Assembly: GCA_029881805.1 (NCBI GenBank)
Contig: JAOULW010000001.1
Location: 186,001-250,000, forward strand
Direction: 5' to 3'
Source: Candidatus Bathyarchaeota archaeon
GTDB lineage: Archaea; Thermoproteota; Bathyarchaeia; Bathyarchaeales; Bathycorpusculaceae
DNA length: 64,000 bases
The notes beneath the pieces are model-generated. The model saw only the letters and a program-made list of their open reading frames with translations. It did no database searches and had not been told where the DNA came from. The position numbers and the translations under genes are program-made. Of this stretch, positions 1 through 8,651 are shown one piece after another (position 1 is the first letter of the stretch; every line of letters begins with the position of its first letter).

Positions 1-42
1 GTTACGCACCACGGTCAACAACAGAAAAAGGAGTGATGTAAA

Positions 43-330
43 TTGACACAAAATTCAGGAGTCGTTTTCGTTGGAAAGAAACCTACAATGAGCTATGTTC
101 TAGCAATCATCGCAAGCTTGTCAACATCTGATGCAAAAGAAATAACCCTAAAGGCCAGAGGAAGAGCAATCACAACAGCAGTGGATGTGGCTGAAATTGT
201 TAGAAGTCGCTTCTTGAAAGACCTAAAGGTAGACAAGATCGAAATAGGAACAGAGGAGATACCGCCTAGAGAAGGCGAAAACAGAGCACGAATGGTTTCT
301 ACAATGGAAATAACACTTGCCAAACAATGA
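43..330 (+). CDS. albA: DNA/RNA-binding chromatin protein Alba
   Basis: Alba proteins coat archaeal DNA and also bind RNA as dimers. This 95-residue protein has the family length and the N-terminal GKKP motif at residues 11-14, whose lysines are the usual nucleic-acid-contacting and acetylatable pair. It also has the central block KARGRAITTAVD and the C-terminal strand ending in STMEITL. The start is TTG at 43, preceded by a purine-rich AAAAGGAGTGATG Shine-Dalgarno stretch at 26-38. The window begins just upstream, so operon partners are not visible. Nothing in it is unusual. Confidence 0.95.
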   Translation: MTQNSGVVFVGKKPTMSYVLAIIASLSTSDAKEITLKARGRAITTAVDVAEIVRSRFLKDLKVDKIEIGTEEIPPREGENRARMVSTMEITLAKQ

Positions 331-356
331 GAATGTCAGCAAGAAACAATTTCTCT

Positions 357-1133
357 TCAACGTGCCAACGAATCACTGTACTGTGAAATGTCTGACTTCT
401 GCAGAATTTCCCTTCTTTTGACTATTTCATCAAAATCGACAAAGTCTCCGCCGACTATCTTCAATTTAGCCTCAATTTTATTTCCCTTAACACTTATGAT
501 ATTATAAGAATTGCAGAAAAAACCCCTCAGTTTTTCGCATGACACGCTACCTGCATGAACCACAAGCATGTCTTCCATTTTCCATCTCCATGGTCTGTGG
601 CGGTGTCCGCAGAGAACCAAGTTCGCCTTTGACTTCGTTAGGCTTCTTAGCACGTCACCTGCATCGATAATCGTTATCTGATCTGCTCCTGTGTCTGGAA
701 CTGGAATTATGTGGTGATGTATCGCTACTATCTTCACTTTATTCTTGTTTTTTTCAAGGGTTTTTTCAAGCCATAGGTTTTGTCTGTGGCCGACTTCGCC
801 ATCGTCTCTGTCTGGTCTAGCTGAACTGAGAACTATTAATGCAGCATTATCGATTTCTGTTGTTTGTACAAACGAAAAGTACTCTTTAAAAAGCAAGTAG
901 CCTGTTGAGCGATAGTCGTGGTTTCCACTTACAAATATTATCCTTTCAGATTTCAACTTTTTCAATTCTTTGGCAGCCATGTTGAACTCTGACATCAAAC
1001 CGTTTTCTGTCAAGTCACCTGTAACAAGCACAACGTCCGGATTCATTTCATTAATCTCTCTCAAAGCAGCTCTCAAGGTTTCTCCGCGAAACATAGGACC
1101 GCAGTGAACATCCGAAATTTGGGCTAGTAACAT
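357..1133 (-). CDS. Calcineurin-like metallophosphoesterase (Icc/CpdA type)
   Basis: A 258-residue cytoplasmic phosphoesterase with the full two-metal site: DVH at residues 8-10, GD at 39-40, GNHD at 70-73, a histidine triplet at 139-141 and GHRH at 176-179. The family hydrolyses cyclic nucleotides, phosphodiesters or nucleotide phosphates, and the true substrate cannot be read from sequence. The C-terminal 50 residues are outside the catalytic fold. It ends about 20 bp from the PhoU-like gene, which lies upstream on the same strand, so the two may be co-transcribed. The fold is certain, the substrate unknown. Confidence 0.85.
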   Translation of the reverse strand: MLLAQISDVHCGPMFRGETLRAALREINEMNPDVVLVTGDLTENGLMSEFNMAAKELKKLKSERIIFVSGNHDYRSTGYLLFKEYFSFVQTTEIDNAALIVLSSARPDRDDGEVGHRQNLWLEKTLEKNKNKVKIVAIHHHIIPVPDTGADQITIIDAGDVLRSLTKSKANLVLCGHRHRPWRWKMEDMLVVHAGSVSCEKLRGFFCNSYNIISVKGNKIEAKLKIVGGDFVDFDEIVKRREILQKSDISQYSDSLAR

Positions 1134-1153
1134 TGCATCACAAACGCGTTTAC

Positions 1154-1822
1154 CTACTCTCTGCTTGCAAGTATCACTATGTAGTCAGCTGTATCCGCGC
1201 ACATATCAGCAGCTTCCTCAATGAACTCGATCAAATGATCAAATATCACCATGGCCCCGCAGTTAATCTGCTCCCCATATTTTACGAACAAAGCCTTTGC
1301 TTTAAGATAAATTACATCAAGCTGATGTTCGATTCCCTCAACTTTCTCGGCTCCTCTTATTGCTTCGGCTGGGCTTACTGCAATTTTTTCAATGCTACCA
1401 CGCAGCGTTTGGGCGCATTCCACAAGTATCGAAGTCATGCGCACCGTGTTTTCACGTAGCTCTTTAGGGAGCTGGACATCCGCGAGCATTTCTACGCACC
1501 TTGCCGCGTCTTTAACGTGATCTGCGAGCGTATCGAGGCGTTTCACAAGGTGAAGTAGATCTTCCCGGTAATCAGCAAGTAAGGCTGCACCTTTGGACAG
1601 TTCCTTAAAAACTTCTTTTCGTAGCCTATCTACTTCTTCCTCTACCTTGAAAAGATTTTCAATGTATTGGGTCGCTTCTTTTCTCTTTAGCTCTGAAGCG
1701 CTTTTTACTGCTTGGTGAAGCAAGGTTACTGTGTCAAGGGCTTTCGTTATTTGCTCGTGGGCTAAGTCCAAACCTTTTGTTCTTCGTCGTCTCTCAAACC
1801 ATGCATAACTTCTCTTTTCCAA
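1154..1822 (-). CDS. DUF47/PhoU-like protein (putative phosphate transport regulator)
   Basis: A 222-residue all-helical protein beginning with basic residues and continuing with long amphipathic helices of the DUF47 type. A typical segment is the run of Asp, Glu and His around residues 85-110 (DYREDLLHLVKRLDTLADHVKD). Family members accompany Pit-type phosphate transporters or act like PhoU, probably through metal-phosphate contacts. No transporter gene is next to it here. The neighbour is a metallophosphoesterase on the same strand, so a phosphate-related role is inferred only. The start ATG at 1822 follows a purine-rich AAGAGGAGATG stretch on the coding strand. Confidence 0.8.
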   Translation of the reverse strand: MEKRSYAWFERRRRTKGLDLAHEQITKALDTVTLLHQAVKSASELKRKEATQYIENLFKVEEEVDRLRKEVFKELSKGAALLADYREDLLHLVKRLDTLADHVKDAARCVEMLADVQLPKELRENTVRMTSILVECAQTLRGSIEKIAVSPAEAIRGAEKVEGIEHQLDVIYLKAKALFVKYGEQINCGAMVIFDHLIEFIEEAADMCADTADYIVILASRE

Positions 1823-1901
1823 ATTGTTACATCTCCTCTTGTATCATATTTTAATAATTTACTCTAATAATACTTTAAGCTTTCACGAAACTCTATTTAG
1901 G

Positions 1902-2378
1902 TTATTGCATTTTTGTCTCGTTTACCCAGTAGGCGGTTGTTTTGCCCTTCGCATCAATCTTGTATTCCTTTTTGAAAATTGGAGCTTCTTTTTTGTATCT
2001 TTCTACTGCTTCTTCTAAGACTGGAAAAACATTTTTGCGATGTTCTCCCGCAACCAAAACATATACAAGTTCTTCTCCAACATTGAATTCGCCGACCAGA
2101 TGGTGGATTTGGACATCCACTATTCCGATTCTCTTTTTCAAGTCATTGCAAATTGCCACTAGAGTGTCATTTGCCTTTTCTTCGTATGCTTCCAGCTCTA
2201 ATTTTTGAACTTTCTCGCCACTCAAAGTTTCTTCACGAACCACGCCAATGAACAAGGCAACTGCGCCAGCTTTTCGAAAGCCACTCTCACCTTTGACATT
2301 ATTTATCATGTCTAAGAGAGAGAATCTTTTCTTTTCATGCACTCCCGCTCGAGTCGACACAATAATCACGCCTTTCAT
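1902..2378 (-). CDS. moaE: Molybdopterin synthase catalytic subunit MoaE
   Basis: MoaE transfers sulfur from the MoaD thiocarboxylate to precursor Z to make molybdopterin. The family core is clear: GAVALFIGVVRE, the LELEAYEE strand, VQIHHLVGEFNVGEE, the VAGEHRKN block carrying the conserved histidine and arginine, and a C-terminal basic segment with APIFKKE. The open frame extends upstream to 2411. I place the start at the ATG at 2378, which avoids overlap with the upstream pxpC gene and has TTAGGAG about 14 nt before it. The partner MoaD is encoded far away at 38.9 kb. It is the last gene of the pxp run. Confidence 0.85.
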   Translation of the reverse strand: MKGVIIVSTRAGVHEKKRFSLLDMINNVKGESGFRKAGAVALFIGVVREETLSGEKVQKLELEAYEEKANDTLVAICNDLKKRIGIVDVQIHHLVGEFNVGEELVYVLVAGEHRKNVFPVLEEAVERYKKEAPIFKKEYKIDAKGKTTAYWVNETKMQ

Positions 2379-2385
2379 GGAATAA

Positions 2386-3336
2386 TCATTTACTCCTAAC
2401 CAACATCTCACTTAAATTATTAAGCAGTTTGTAATATTCGCAAAGTTTTTCGTGAGCTCGTTTTAACGGAATTTTGAAAAACTCTACGATATCGTTTGGC
2501 TTAGCCTGCCCCAGCACGGAAACGTCGGGAGTGATTGTGACGGCGATTTTCGGGTATCCACCCGTTGTCTGAGCATCTCGCATTATTATGATTGGTTTTC
2601 CATTTTTTGGAACTTGAATTGCCCCTGGCAAGAGCGCGTCTGAAACAATGTCCGCCTTTGCTTTATGTTCTATAACAGGACCTTCGAGGCGATATCCCAT
2701 GCGGTCGGCTTCCAATGTTACTTTGTACTGGCTGGAAAGAAAAGTGCTTATCCCGTTTTCTGTGAACATAGCGGTTTGTGGCCCGCTAACTACGTGGGCA
2801 ACGAAATGATTTGTGAATTGCGGCACCAGCTCTTGTGGCATTTTGAATTTAACTTTGAGAGACGAAACGCTAAATCCTTCAATTGTGTCTCCAGTTTTCA
2901 GCTGTCTGCCTTTTATTCCCCCAAATCCTCCGCGTACGTAAGTTGATTTGCTTCCAAGCACCATGGGAGTTTTTATTCCCCCTCTTATTGCTAGGTACGC
3001 TCTACATCCACTTTCCATTCTTCCAAACGAGATGATGTCGCCTTTCTCTATGTTTAACGTTTGCCACATTGGGAAGTTCTGACCATTAATTTTTAAGGAA
3101 ACAGTTCCGCCCGTTATTGCGATTTGTGTGTTTGCTAGGACTTGAAGTTCCGGGCCGATTAGGGTTATTTCGAGACCCGCATCCTTCAGATTGTTTTCAA
3201 TTAGGAAATTTGCTGCAGCTAGGGAAAATGTGTCCATTGCACCAGAAATTGGGACTCCGTATCTGAGATAGCTGTATCTTCCAAAATCTTGAACGGTTGT
3301 AAGAAATCCGGGTCTTAGCACTTGAAAAACTTTCAT
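2386..3336 (-). CDS. pxpC: 5-oxoprolinase subunit C (biotin-dependent carboxyltransferase-like, KipA type)
   Basis: A 316-residue protein of the PxpC/KipA family, which with PxpA and PxpB cleaves 5-oxoproline to glutamate using ATP. Diagnostic segments are the N-terminal VLRPGFLTTVQDFGR, then GVPISGAMD, ITGG, RAYLAIRGGI, SDALLPGAIQVP and the C-terminal MRDAQTTGGYPKIA block. The length matches the family. It lies 5 bp downstream of pxpB on the same strand, so the trio is an operon. Family members are often misnamed allophanate hydrolase subunit 2, but the linked pxpA gene supports 5-oxoprolinase. Confidence 0.9.
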   Translation of the reverse strand: MKVFQVLRPGFLTTVQDFGRYSYLRYGVPISGAMDTFSLAAANFLIENNLKDAGLEITLIGPELQVLANTQIAITGGTVSLKINGQNFPMWQTLNIEKGDIISFGRMESGCRAYLAIRGGIKTPMVLGSKSTYVRGGFGGIKGRQLKTGDTIEGFSVSSLKVKFKMPQELVPQFTNHFVAHVVSGPQTAMFTENGISTFLSSQYKVTLEADRMGYRLEGPVIEHKAKADIVSDALLPGAIQVPKNGKPIIIMRDAQTTGGYPKIAVTITPDVSVLGQAKPNDIVEFFKIPLKRAHEKLCEYYKLLNNLSEMLVRSK

Positions 3337-3341
3337 TTCTT

Positions 3342-4067
3342 TTACCGTTCCTCTAATGAACTTGCTACAGTTCTTTCGATGATTTTGAGTTTTTCCTCTG
3401 GAATTGGCCTGAATTTAACAACGTCTCCAGGTTTTAGAAGCGCTGGGGACTCTTGTAGCGGATTAAACAATCTTAACGGTGTTCTCCCTATTATCCGCCA
3501 TCCGCCAGGTGCTTCACATGGATATATGCCTGTTTGTTTTTCTGCAATACCGACCGAGCCTGCAGGCACCTTCAGCCGGGGAGTTTCAAGACGTGGGGTG
3601 GCAATTTCGTCCACAACTTCGCCCAAATATGGAAATCCAGCGACGAACCCTAACATGTAGACTCTGTATTCCTTGCTCGAATGCAGCTTAACAACTTGTT
3701 CTTCAGTCAATCCATGGTATTTAGCAACATTGTTAAGGTCAGGTCCGTAGACTCCTCCATAAACAACAGGGATTGTAACCTTTCTGCCTGTCACTTCAAT
3801 GTTTGAATTTTTCACCTCACTTTCGATGTCTTTGATGCGGCACACGAGCTGTTCATAGTTTATTTTTCGTAAATCATATCGTACAAGCAAGGAGCGATAG
3901 GCTGGAACCGTCTCTTCGACTCCTTGAATCTCGGCCTTTAAAATGGCCTCATTTAAGGCGATGACTTTTCGATTGATTTCAGGACTTATTACATTGCCAA
4001 ATTCGATTAGCAGAGCGGTGTCACCGAAGGGCATGTATCGTGCAAACGCATATTGTTCAGTTTTCAT
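3342..4067 (-). CDS. pxpB: 5-oxoprolinase subunit B (KipI type)
   Basis: A 241-residue PxpB/KipI-family protein, the partner of PxpC in the 5-oxoprolinase complex. Family features visible are FGDTALLIEFGN near the N terminus, the segment VPAYRSLLVRYD, YMLGFVAGFPYLGEV, and the proline-rich PRLETPRLKVPAGSVGIA followed by GGWRIIGRTPLRLF. It sits between pxpA (17 bp upstream) and pxpC (5 bp downstream). The ATG at 4067 gives a family-length N terminus. Confidence 0.9.
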   Translation of the reverse strand: MKTEQYAFARYMPFGDTALLIEFGNVISPEINRKVIALNEAILKAEIQGVEETVPAYRSLLVRYDLRKINYEQLVCRIKDIESEVKNSNIEVTGRKVTIPVVYGGVYGPDLNNVAKYHGLTEEQVVKLHSSKEYRVYMLGFVAGFPYLGEVVDEIATPRLETPRLKVPAGSVGIAEKQTGIYPCEAPGGWRIIGRTPLRLFNPLQESPALLKPGDVVKFRPIPEEKLKIIERTVASSLEER

Positions 4068-4084
4068 AACAAAACCTAAAATAA

Positions 4085-4858
4085 TTAGATGAAACTGCCC
4101 ACTGCTTCAACTTCAATTCCTGCTTTGACCAATCCTCTTTTGATTGCTTCTGTGAGTCTAACAGCTGCAGAATTGTCGCCATGCACACAAATTGTATGCA
4201 CCCTGTTTAGGTCCACCCCTTCGCCGTTAACGGCTATAACTATCCCGTCTTTAATGACTTTGACAACTCTTTCAACCACTTTGTGTGATTCTTGTATTAC
4301 TGCGTGCGATTGTCTTCTTGAGACGAGGCTTCCGTCAGGGTTGTAAGCTCTGTCAGCAAAGAATTCGTATGCTACTCGTAATCCACGTTTGGCGGCAACT
4401 TTTGCCAAAACTGAATCTGAAGGCGCGAAAACTATTAGGTTAGAATCCAACGCGTTGACGGCTTCCGCTATTGCTCTAGAAAGTTTCTCGTCCTTCACTG
4501 CCCTGTTGTAGAGGGCTCCGTGAGGTTTTACATGTTGAAGACTAGCCTTGGCTGTTTTGGCAAATCCTTGAAGCGCACTTACCTGATAAATAGTGTAATT
4601 CTTGGCTTCTTCAGCGGTCAGCTGCAGTTCTCTTCTTCCAAAGCCTAAAAGGTCAGGATACCCTGGATGTGCTCCGATGGCAACATTATGCTTTCTAGCT
4701 AGATTAATCGTCTGAGCCATTGTTATTGGGTCTCCGGCGTGGAATCCGCATGCAATGTTAGCCGAAGTTATGTTAGGCATTATTTTTGCGTCGTTTCCTA
4801 TTTTGAATTCTCCGTAACTCTCGCCCAAGTCACAGTTTATGTCAATTTTTGTTTTCAA
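4085..4858 (-). CDS. pxpA: 5-oxoprolinase subunit A (LamB/YcsF family)
   Basis: A 257-residue LamB/YcsF protein, the ATP-dependent subunit that acts on 5-oxoproline. Clear signatures are INCDLGES near the start, NIACGFHAGDP, IGAHPGYPDL, KPHGALYN, AYEFFADRAYNPDGSLVSR and the C-terminal ICVHGDN. The start lies 1 bp after the stop of the upstream dehydrogenase gene, so transcription is shared. 5-Oxoproline forms spontaneously from glutamine and glutamyl peptides, so the operon fits damage repair or amino-acid catabolism. Confidence 0.92.
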   Translation of the reverse strand: MKTKIDINCDLGESYGEFKIGNDAKIMPNITSANIACGFHAGDPITMAQTINLARKHNVAIGAHPGYPDLLGFGRRELQLTAEEAKNYTIYQVSALQGFAKTAKASLQHVKPHGALYNRAVKDEKLSRAIAEAVNALDSNLIVFAPSDSVLAKVAAKRGLRVAYEFFADRAYNPDGSLVSRRQSHAVIQESHKVVERVVKVIKDGIVIAVNGEGVDLNRVHTICVHGDNSAAVRLTEAIKRGLVKAGIEVEAVGSFI

Positions 4859-4859
4859 C

Positions 4860-5936
4860 TTAATCTCCTGATTGAAAGACAGTTTGGTTTGAAATGTATT
4901 TTCTTATGTCCTCAATTGCGGCAGATGGAACTGGCAGTTCCTTCATAGTAAACAGGCCAGCTGGCGCGTTGATCACTTTTGGAATAGAGTTAACGACCAT
5001 TGCTATTGTGCCAATGTCGCCATGAACGCATGGACTAATCTTCTGTTTAATGTTTGGAATACCCTTGATCGTTACAGCGTCATATTCTTCTTCAGCACCT
5101 ATATATGCTTGAAAATCTAGCACTATGACTTCCCTGTCTTTCATGACGCCTTTTGCCTTTTGTCTCAGACCAGCGGCACATCCAGCCTTGACTTCTACAC
5201 GCTCACTCCGGACTTTTTTCTTGGCTATTACTGGCGCAACGGGTTCCACTATTATCTTGTCAAGTTTCCATGCGAGTGTATCAGCAATCATTGCAATAGA
5301 TTGTTCAAGTCCAACATGCCCAGTAATTTCTTTGTCCTTCATCTTTCGGTTGAATTCTTCGACTGTTAACCCTGCACCTATCTTTCTTTGAAAAGGTAAC
5401 CTCCTCGTAGCAGCATTCATGACTCTTATTGCCTCTATTTTATAGATCTTCTGGCATGGAGCAGTAAGTGTTATAATCAGAGTATCCATGAGAAAACCTG
5501 GGTTGATGCCAGTGCCCAAAACTGTTGCGTCATGCTTTTTGGCAAGTGCGTCAAGTTCTTTTGCCAGTTCTGGTTCGCCGCAGTATGGATATGATAGTTC
5601 TTCACATGTGGAAACGACGTCGACCCCGTGTTCTACAATTGATGCTATTTGAGAGTATGTATTCTTGAGGAAGGACGAAGTTGTGTGAATAGCGATGTCC
5701 ACTTGTGCTTTTCCAAGAACTGCGTCAACATCTTTGGAAACTTTGATTCCAAGCTTCCTTTTTAAGCCTAAAACTTCGCCTAAATCCTTATCAACCTTGT
5801 CTTTTGCTATATCTATAGCACCTACTATGTCGACTCCTTTCTTCTCTAGTAAAAACTTCGCAATTAAACTTCCAACAGCGCCCACTCCATATAAGACAAC
5901 CTTCAATTTTCTCAAATATTTTTCCTCTTCCAACAT
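4860..5936 (-). CDS. 2,4-diaminopentanoate dehydrogenase-like NAD(P)-dependent oxidoreductase
   Basis: A 358-residue oxidoreductase with an N-terminal Rossmann motif (LYGVGAVGSLIAKFL at residues 14-28) and the DapB-like core TGINPGFLMDTL. Its overall layout matches the family that includes 2,4-diaminopentanoate dehydrogenase (Ord) of ornithine fermentation. The motif CVHGDIGTIAMVVNSIP near residues 305-321 is typical of that family. It is the first gene of the minus-strand run leading to pxpABC, with 1 bp spacing to pxpA. No ornithine aminomutase or thiolase genes are nearby, so the real substrate may be another diamino acid. The family call is good, the exact substrate uncertain. Confidence 0.7.
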   Translation of the reverse strand: MLEEEKYLRKLKVVLYGVGAVGSLIAKFLLEKKGVDIVGAIDIAKDKVDKDLGEVLGLKRKLGIKVSKDVDAVLGKAQVDIAIHTTSSFLKNTYSQIASIVEHGVDVVSTCEELSYPYCGEPELAKELDALAKKHDATVLGTGINPGFLMDTLIITLTAPCQKIYKIEAIRVMNAATRRLPFQRKIGAGLTVEEFNRKMKDKEITGHVGLEQSIAMIADTLAWKLDKIIVEPVAPVIAKKKVRSERVEVKAGCAAGLRQKAKGVMKDREVIVLDFQAYIGAEEEYDAVTIKGIPNIKQKISPCVHGDIGTIAMVVNSIPKVINAPAGLFTMKELPVPSAAIEDIRKYISNQTVFQSGD

Positions 5937-6039
5937 TTCTCGTTGGCTTGCTATATTTAATTTTGTAAAAAGGAGCTGAGATTTTTATAATTCTGCTCTA
6001 TGCGTTTCGTAGAAGTGGTTAGTTTTTTTTGCACCTGTC

Positions 6040-6048
6040 TTTATAAGT
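6040..6048 (+). promoter_or_regulatory. TATA box upstream of the membrane-anchored protein gene
   Basis: TTTATAAGT at 6040-6048, in an AT-rich divergent intergenic region (5937-6080), lies about 40 bp before the plus-strand gene. A start site about 25 bp downstream would give a short leader. Motif match only. Confidence 0.4.
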
Positions 6049-6080
6049 TTCGTTTTTCTCGTTAACATAAGGCGAAATAT

Positions 6081-6581
6081 TTGTCTAATATGGACTTTCC
6101 AGATGTCCGTGTACGCATAGATAAGGTACGCGTTGCGTCCATCGTTATTATTGTGTTGCTAATCAGTACTGTCTCTTTTCTTTTATTCAACAGATCCGTG
6201 GCTGCAGTCAAGATTTATAGTGAAACAGCCACTGTAATCGGAAAGGATTCGGATTGGGTGCCGAGGAAAACGTATGTTTACATACAATCGCCTATAGGGG
6301 CTATCCCCAAAAAAGATTGCAAGGCAAGCATATTAGTGCAGCGATTCAAGATTTTAACCTCTACAGGAAGCGAGTACGAAATTGACTTCATAGTTGATTG
6401 GCAAACGATCGAACAAAATGATGTTGTTTTGCAGTTCAATTGGAGTATCCCTGAACTCAATGATAAATCGACCAAACCTCAACTCAATTCTTGGACAGAG
6501 CCACCGGAGAATCCATGTTGGCTTGAAATATGGAGAAATGAAGCATATCTCACTGATGTAAAAGCATATAGAATTGATTGA
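6081..6581 (+). CDS. Membrane-anchored protein of unknown function
   Basis: A 166-residue protein with one N-terminal hydrophobic segment at about residues 18-36 (ASIVIIVLLISTVSFLLF), followed by an extracytoplasmic domain of about 125 residues rich in beta-prone stretches and tryptophan. Two cysteines (near residues 99 and 147) could form a disulfide. No catalytic motif is recognised. The start is TTG at 6081 or ATG at 6090, and the frame is the same. It is a single-gene unit between divergent and convergent neighbours. Function unknown. Confidence 0.6.
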   Translation: MSNMDFPDVRVRIDKVRVASIVIIVLLISTVSFLLFNRSVAAVKIYSETATVIGKDSDWVPRKTYVYIQSPIGAIPKKDCKASILVQRFKILTSTGSEYEIDFIVDWQTIEQNDVVLQFNWSIPELNDKSTKPQLNSWTEPPENPCWLEIWRNEAYLTDVKAYRID

Positions 6582-6632
6582 AAATCTAACCCAAAACGCA
6601 AGTCTACGCTCTACAACTTTTAGTGGGTCATA

Positions 6633-7058
6633 TTATACTTTCCCTTTCTGCCTACTCTTCAGCAGGTAATAGGTTACAAGGCTCTTAGCGATGAGCTCGT
6701 CTTTTTCGTTTCTTACGTCTACGTCGCTGACAAAGATTCTGGAACCAGTATGGATGTTTCGGGCTTCAGCGACAAGCGTCCCGGAGTTTATCAGTCTTAA
6801 GAAATTCATCTTCATCTCAACGGTGACTGGGGTGCCCTTCCAATTGTTTGAGCCATATATTGCCCAGGCTGCAGCCGAATCAGCCAAACTTGTTATGACT
6901 CCGCCGTGGACTGCATTTTGAAACTGGATATGTTTCTTGCCGACTTTTATTGATAAGCGAGCATAGTTTTCTTTGACTTCTTCGATCTTTATATTCAGAA
7001 GTTTGTAAAAGGGGCTGTTCTCCCCACGGATAATCAGTTTGTCCAGTGTAGATTGCAT
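6633..7058 (-). CDS. PaaI-like hotdog-fold thioesterase
   Basis: A hotdog-fold acyl-CoA thioesterase domain of 141 residues with the family segment FQNAVHGGVITSLADSAAAWA, in which the HGG loop and the following acidic residue form the usual active site, and the strand TPVTVEMKMNFLRLI. The open frame extends to 7190 but would overlap the promoter and start of the divergent redox operon. The ATG at 7058 gives a family-length protein and is preferred. Thioesterases of this type hydrolyse aryl- or acyl-CoA. The substrate is not known. Confidence 0.8.
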   Translation of the reverse strand: MQSTLDKLIIRGENSPFYKLLNIKIEEVKENYARLSIKVGKKHIQFQNAVHGGVITSLADSAAAWAIYGSNNWKGTPVTVEMKMNFLRLINSGTLVAEARNIHTGSRIFVSDVDVRNEKDELIAKSLVTYYLLKSRQKGKV

Positions 7059-7166
7059 GGTGCACCACGGTAGAGGAGTAAAGTCGGCGCAGTTATTCTT
7101 TTCTATAGGTAGATTCGGTGCATCGTGATTTTCACATGCGAACCAAAAACCTTTACGTTTGTAAAC

Positions 7167-7176
7167 CTTTATATTC
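7167..7176 (+). promoter_or_regulatory. TATA box of the first Hdr/Kor operon
   Basis: CTTTATATTC at 7167-7176 is a good archaeal TATA element. Initiation about 25 bp downstream falls near 7196, just before a GAGAGGT Shine-Dalgarno sequence (7196-7202) and a TTG codon at 7211. This favours the TTG start over ATG codons upstream of the TATA box. Confidence 0.5.
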
Positions 7177-7210
7177 ATGGGCACGTCCAAAACTAGAGAG
7201 GTCTAGAAGC

Positions 7211-8647
7211 TTGGACGCCGAGGAGACCATAATTTCCAAGGAAGATCTTGAAAGGCTTTTGGATGTTGACAAACTAAAATACTGCAATGAATGCGGAATT
7301 TGTACAGCAAGCTGCGCAATAGCAGAGTTGTTGGAAGAGGACTACAACCCGCGAAGGCTTTTGGAAAAAATCTTCTTAAATCCAAACAACGTTTTGGCTT
7401 CAGATGAACTTTGGCTTTGCGCGTGGTGCTATAGCTGCTATAGACATTGTCCCCAAGCTCTGAAACTGCCTGAGATATTTCTGTTCATGCGAAAGAGTGC
7501 CACGGAACATGGGCTTATGCAACCTCTAGAGAAAGCTCTTAAGAAAATTGTGGAAAACGTTCCTTTGCCGCTTGTAACAACATTTGTTTGTTTTCACCCA
7601 GATCGTGCTGGTTTAGAAATGGAGAAAATTTCGGAAAAAATCGAGCGAATGCGTGAAGAATACCTGAAGAAAGAGAAAAGAAAGAGAACTGTTAAGACTT
7701 CTGGGGAAAAAATTGCGATTATAGGATCTGGACCTGCTGGGCTCACGGTTGCATATGAATCAAGTCGAAAAGGATATGGCGTGACAATTTTTGAAGCTCT
7801 TTCTGAGCCGGGTGGAATGTTAGGAAAATGCATACCCAAATATCGCTTACCTAAGCATGTTTTGACAAAGGAGATTGAATTCATAAAAAATCTTGGCGTT
7901 GAAATAAGGACCAGTGTCAAAGTTGGTAAAGATTTAGATTTTAAAGATTTATGGAAAAAAGGCTACAAAGCCATTTTTGTTGGCACAGGGGTTCATAAAA
8001 GCCAAAAATTGAAAATTGAAGGCAGAGACTTGAAAGATGTAGTTCATGCTCTTGACTTTTTATGGAAAGTAAATTCTGACAAGAAAACGGAGGTCGGAAG
8101 AAACGTCGTTGTAATTGGCGGCGGAAACGTTGCCATAGACGCAGCAGAAACCGCTATACGGCTTGGAGCAGAAGAAGTAACCATATTGTATCGTAGGTCG
8201 AAGGAGGAAATGCCTGCAAACCCGTGGGAGATTAAGGAAGCAGAACACGAAGGGGTCAAAATCGAATTTTTAGTTGCCCCCAAAAAGATTCTGGAAGATA
8301 ATGGAAATGTTTACGCAGTTGAATGTGTTCGTATGCAATTGAGCGAACTGGACGAAACTGGAAGAAGAAAGCCAATTCCGATAGTGGGTTCGGAATTTAT
8401 ACGTGAAACAGACATGATAATTCTTGCAATAGGTGAAGCCCCAGATCTCGAATTTTTGCCGAAAGAAATTGAGTTGAATGAGAATGGAACAATCTGGGTT
8501 AATCCTATAACAATGGAAACAAGTCTGCGGGGTGTATTTGCTGGTGGAGACGTTGTGACTGGACCAGCAACAGTGATTGAGGCAATAAGAGATGGAAAAC
8601 GCGTAGCAGAGTCTGTGGAAAATTACTTGAAATCTTTGGCGGGATAA
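7211..8647 (+). CDS. HdrC-like di-cluster ferredoxin fused to a GltD/NfnB-like NAD(P)H flavoprotein
   Basis: A two-part electron-transfer protein (478 residues from the TTG start). The N-terminal 100 residues resemble HdrC, with two CX2CX2CX3C clusters (Cys 25, 28, 31, 35 and 70, 73, 76, 80). After a charged linker comes a GltD-type flavoprotein: FAD motif GSGPAG at 172-177, FEALSEPGGML, NAD(P)-binding GGGNVA at 303-308, YRRSKEEMPA, and a C-terminal AGGD FAD-contact motif. The fusion would pass electrons between NAD(P)H and the Fe-S chain of the adjacent HdrA. ATG codons at 7118 and 7136 would add residues lying upstream of the TATA box. HdrA starts 4 nt downstream. Confidence 0.85.
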   Translation: MDAEETIISKEDLERLLDVDKLKYCNECGICTASCAIAELLEEDYNPRRLLEKIFLNPNNVLASDELWLCAWCYSCYRHCPQALKLPEIFLFMRKSATEHGLMQPLEKALKKIVENVPLPLVTTFVCFHPDRAGLEMEKISEKIERMREEYLKKEKRKRTVKTSGEKIAIIGSGPAGLTVAYESSRKGYGVTIFEALSEPGGMLGKCIPKYRLPKHVLTKEIEFIKNLGVEIRTSVKVGKDLDFKDLWKKGYKAIFVGTGVHKSQKLKIEGRDLKDVVHALDFLWKVNSDKKTEVGRNVVVIGGGNVAIDAAETAIRLGAEEVTILYRRSKEEMPANPWEIKEAEHEGVKIEFLVAPKKILEDNGNVYAVECVRMQLSELDETGRRKPIPIVGSEFIRETDMIILAIGEAPDLEFLPKEIELNENGTIWVNPITMETSLRGVFAGGDVVTGPATVIEAIRDGKRVAESVENYLKSLAG

Positions 8648-8651
8648 TTCA

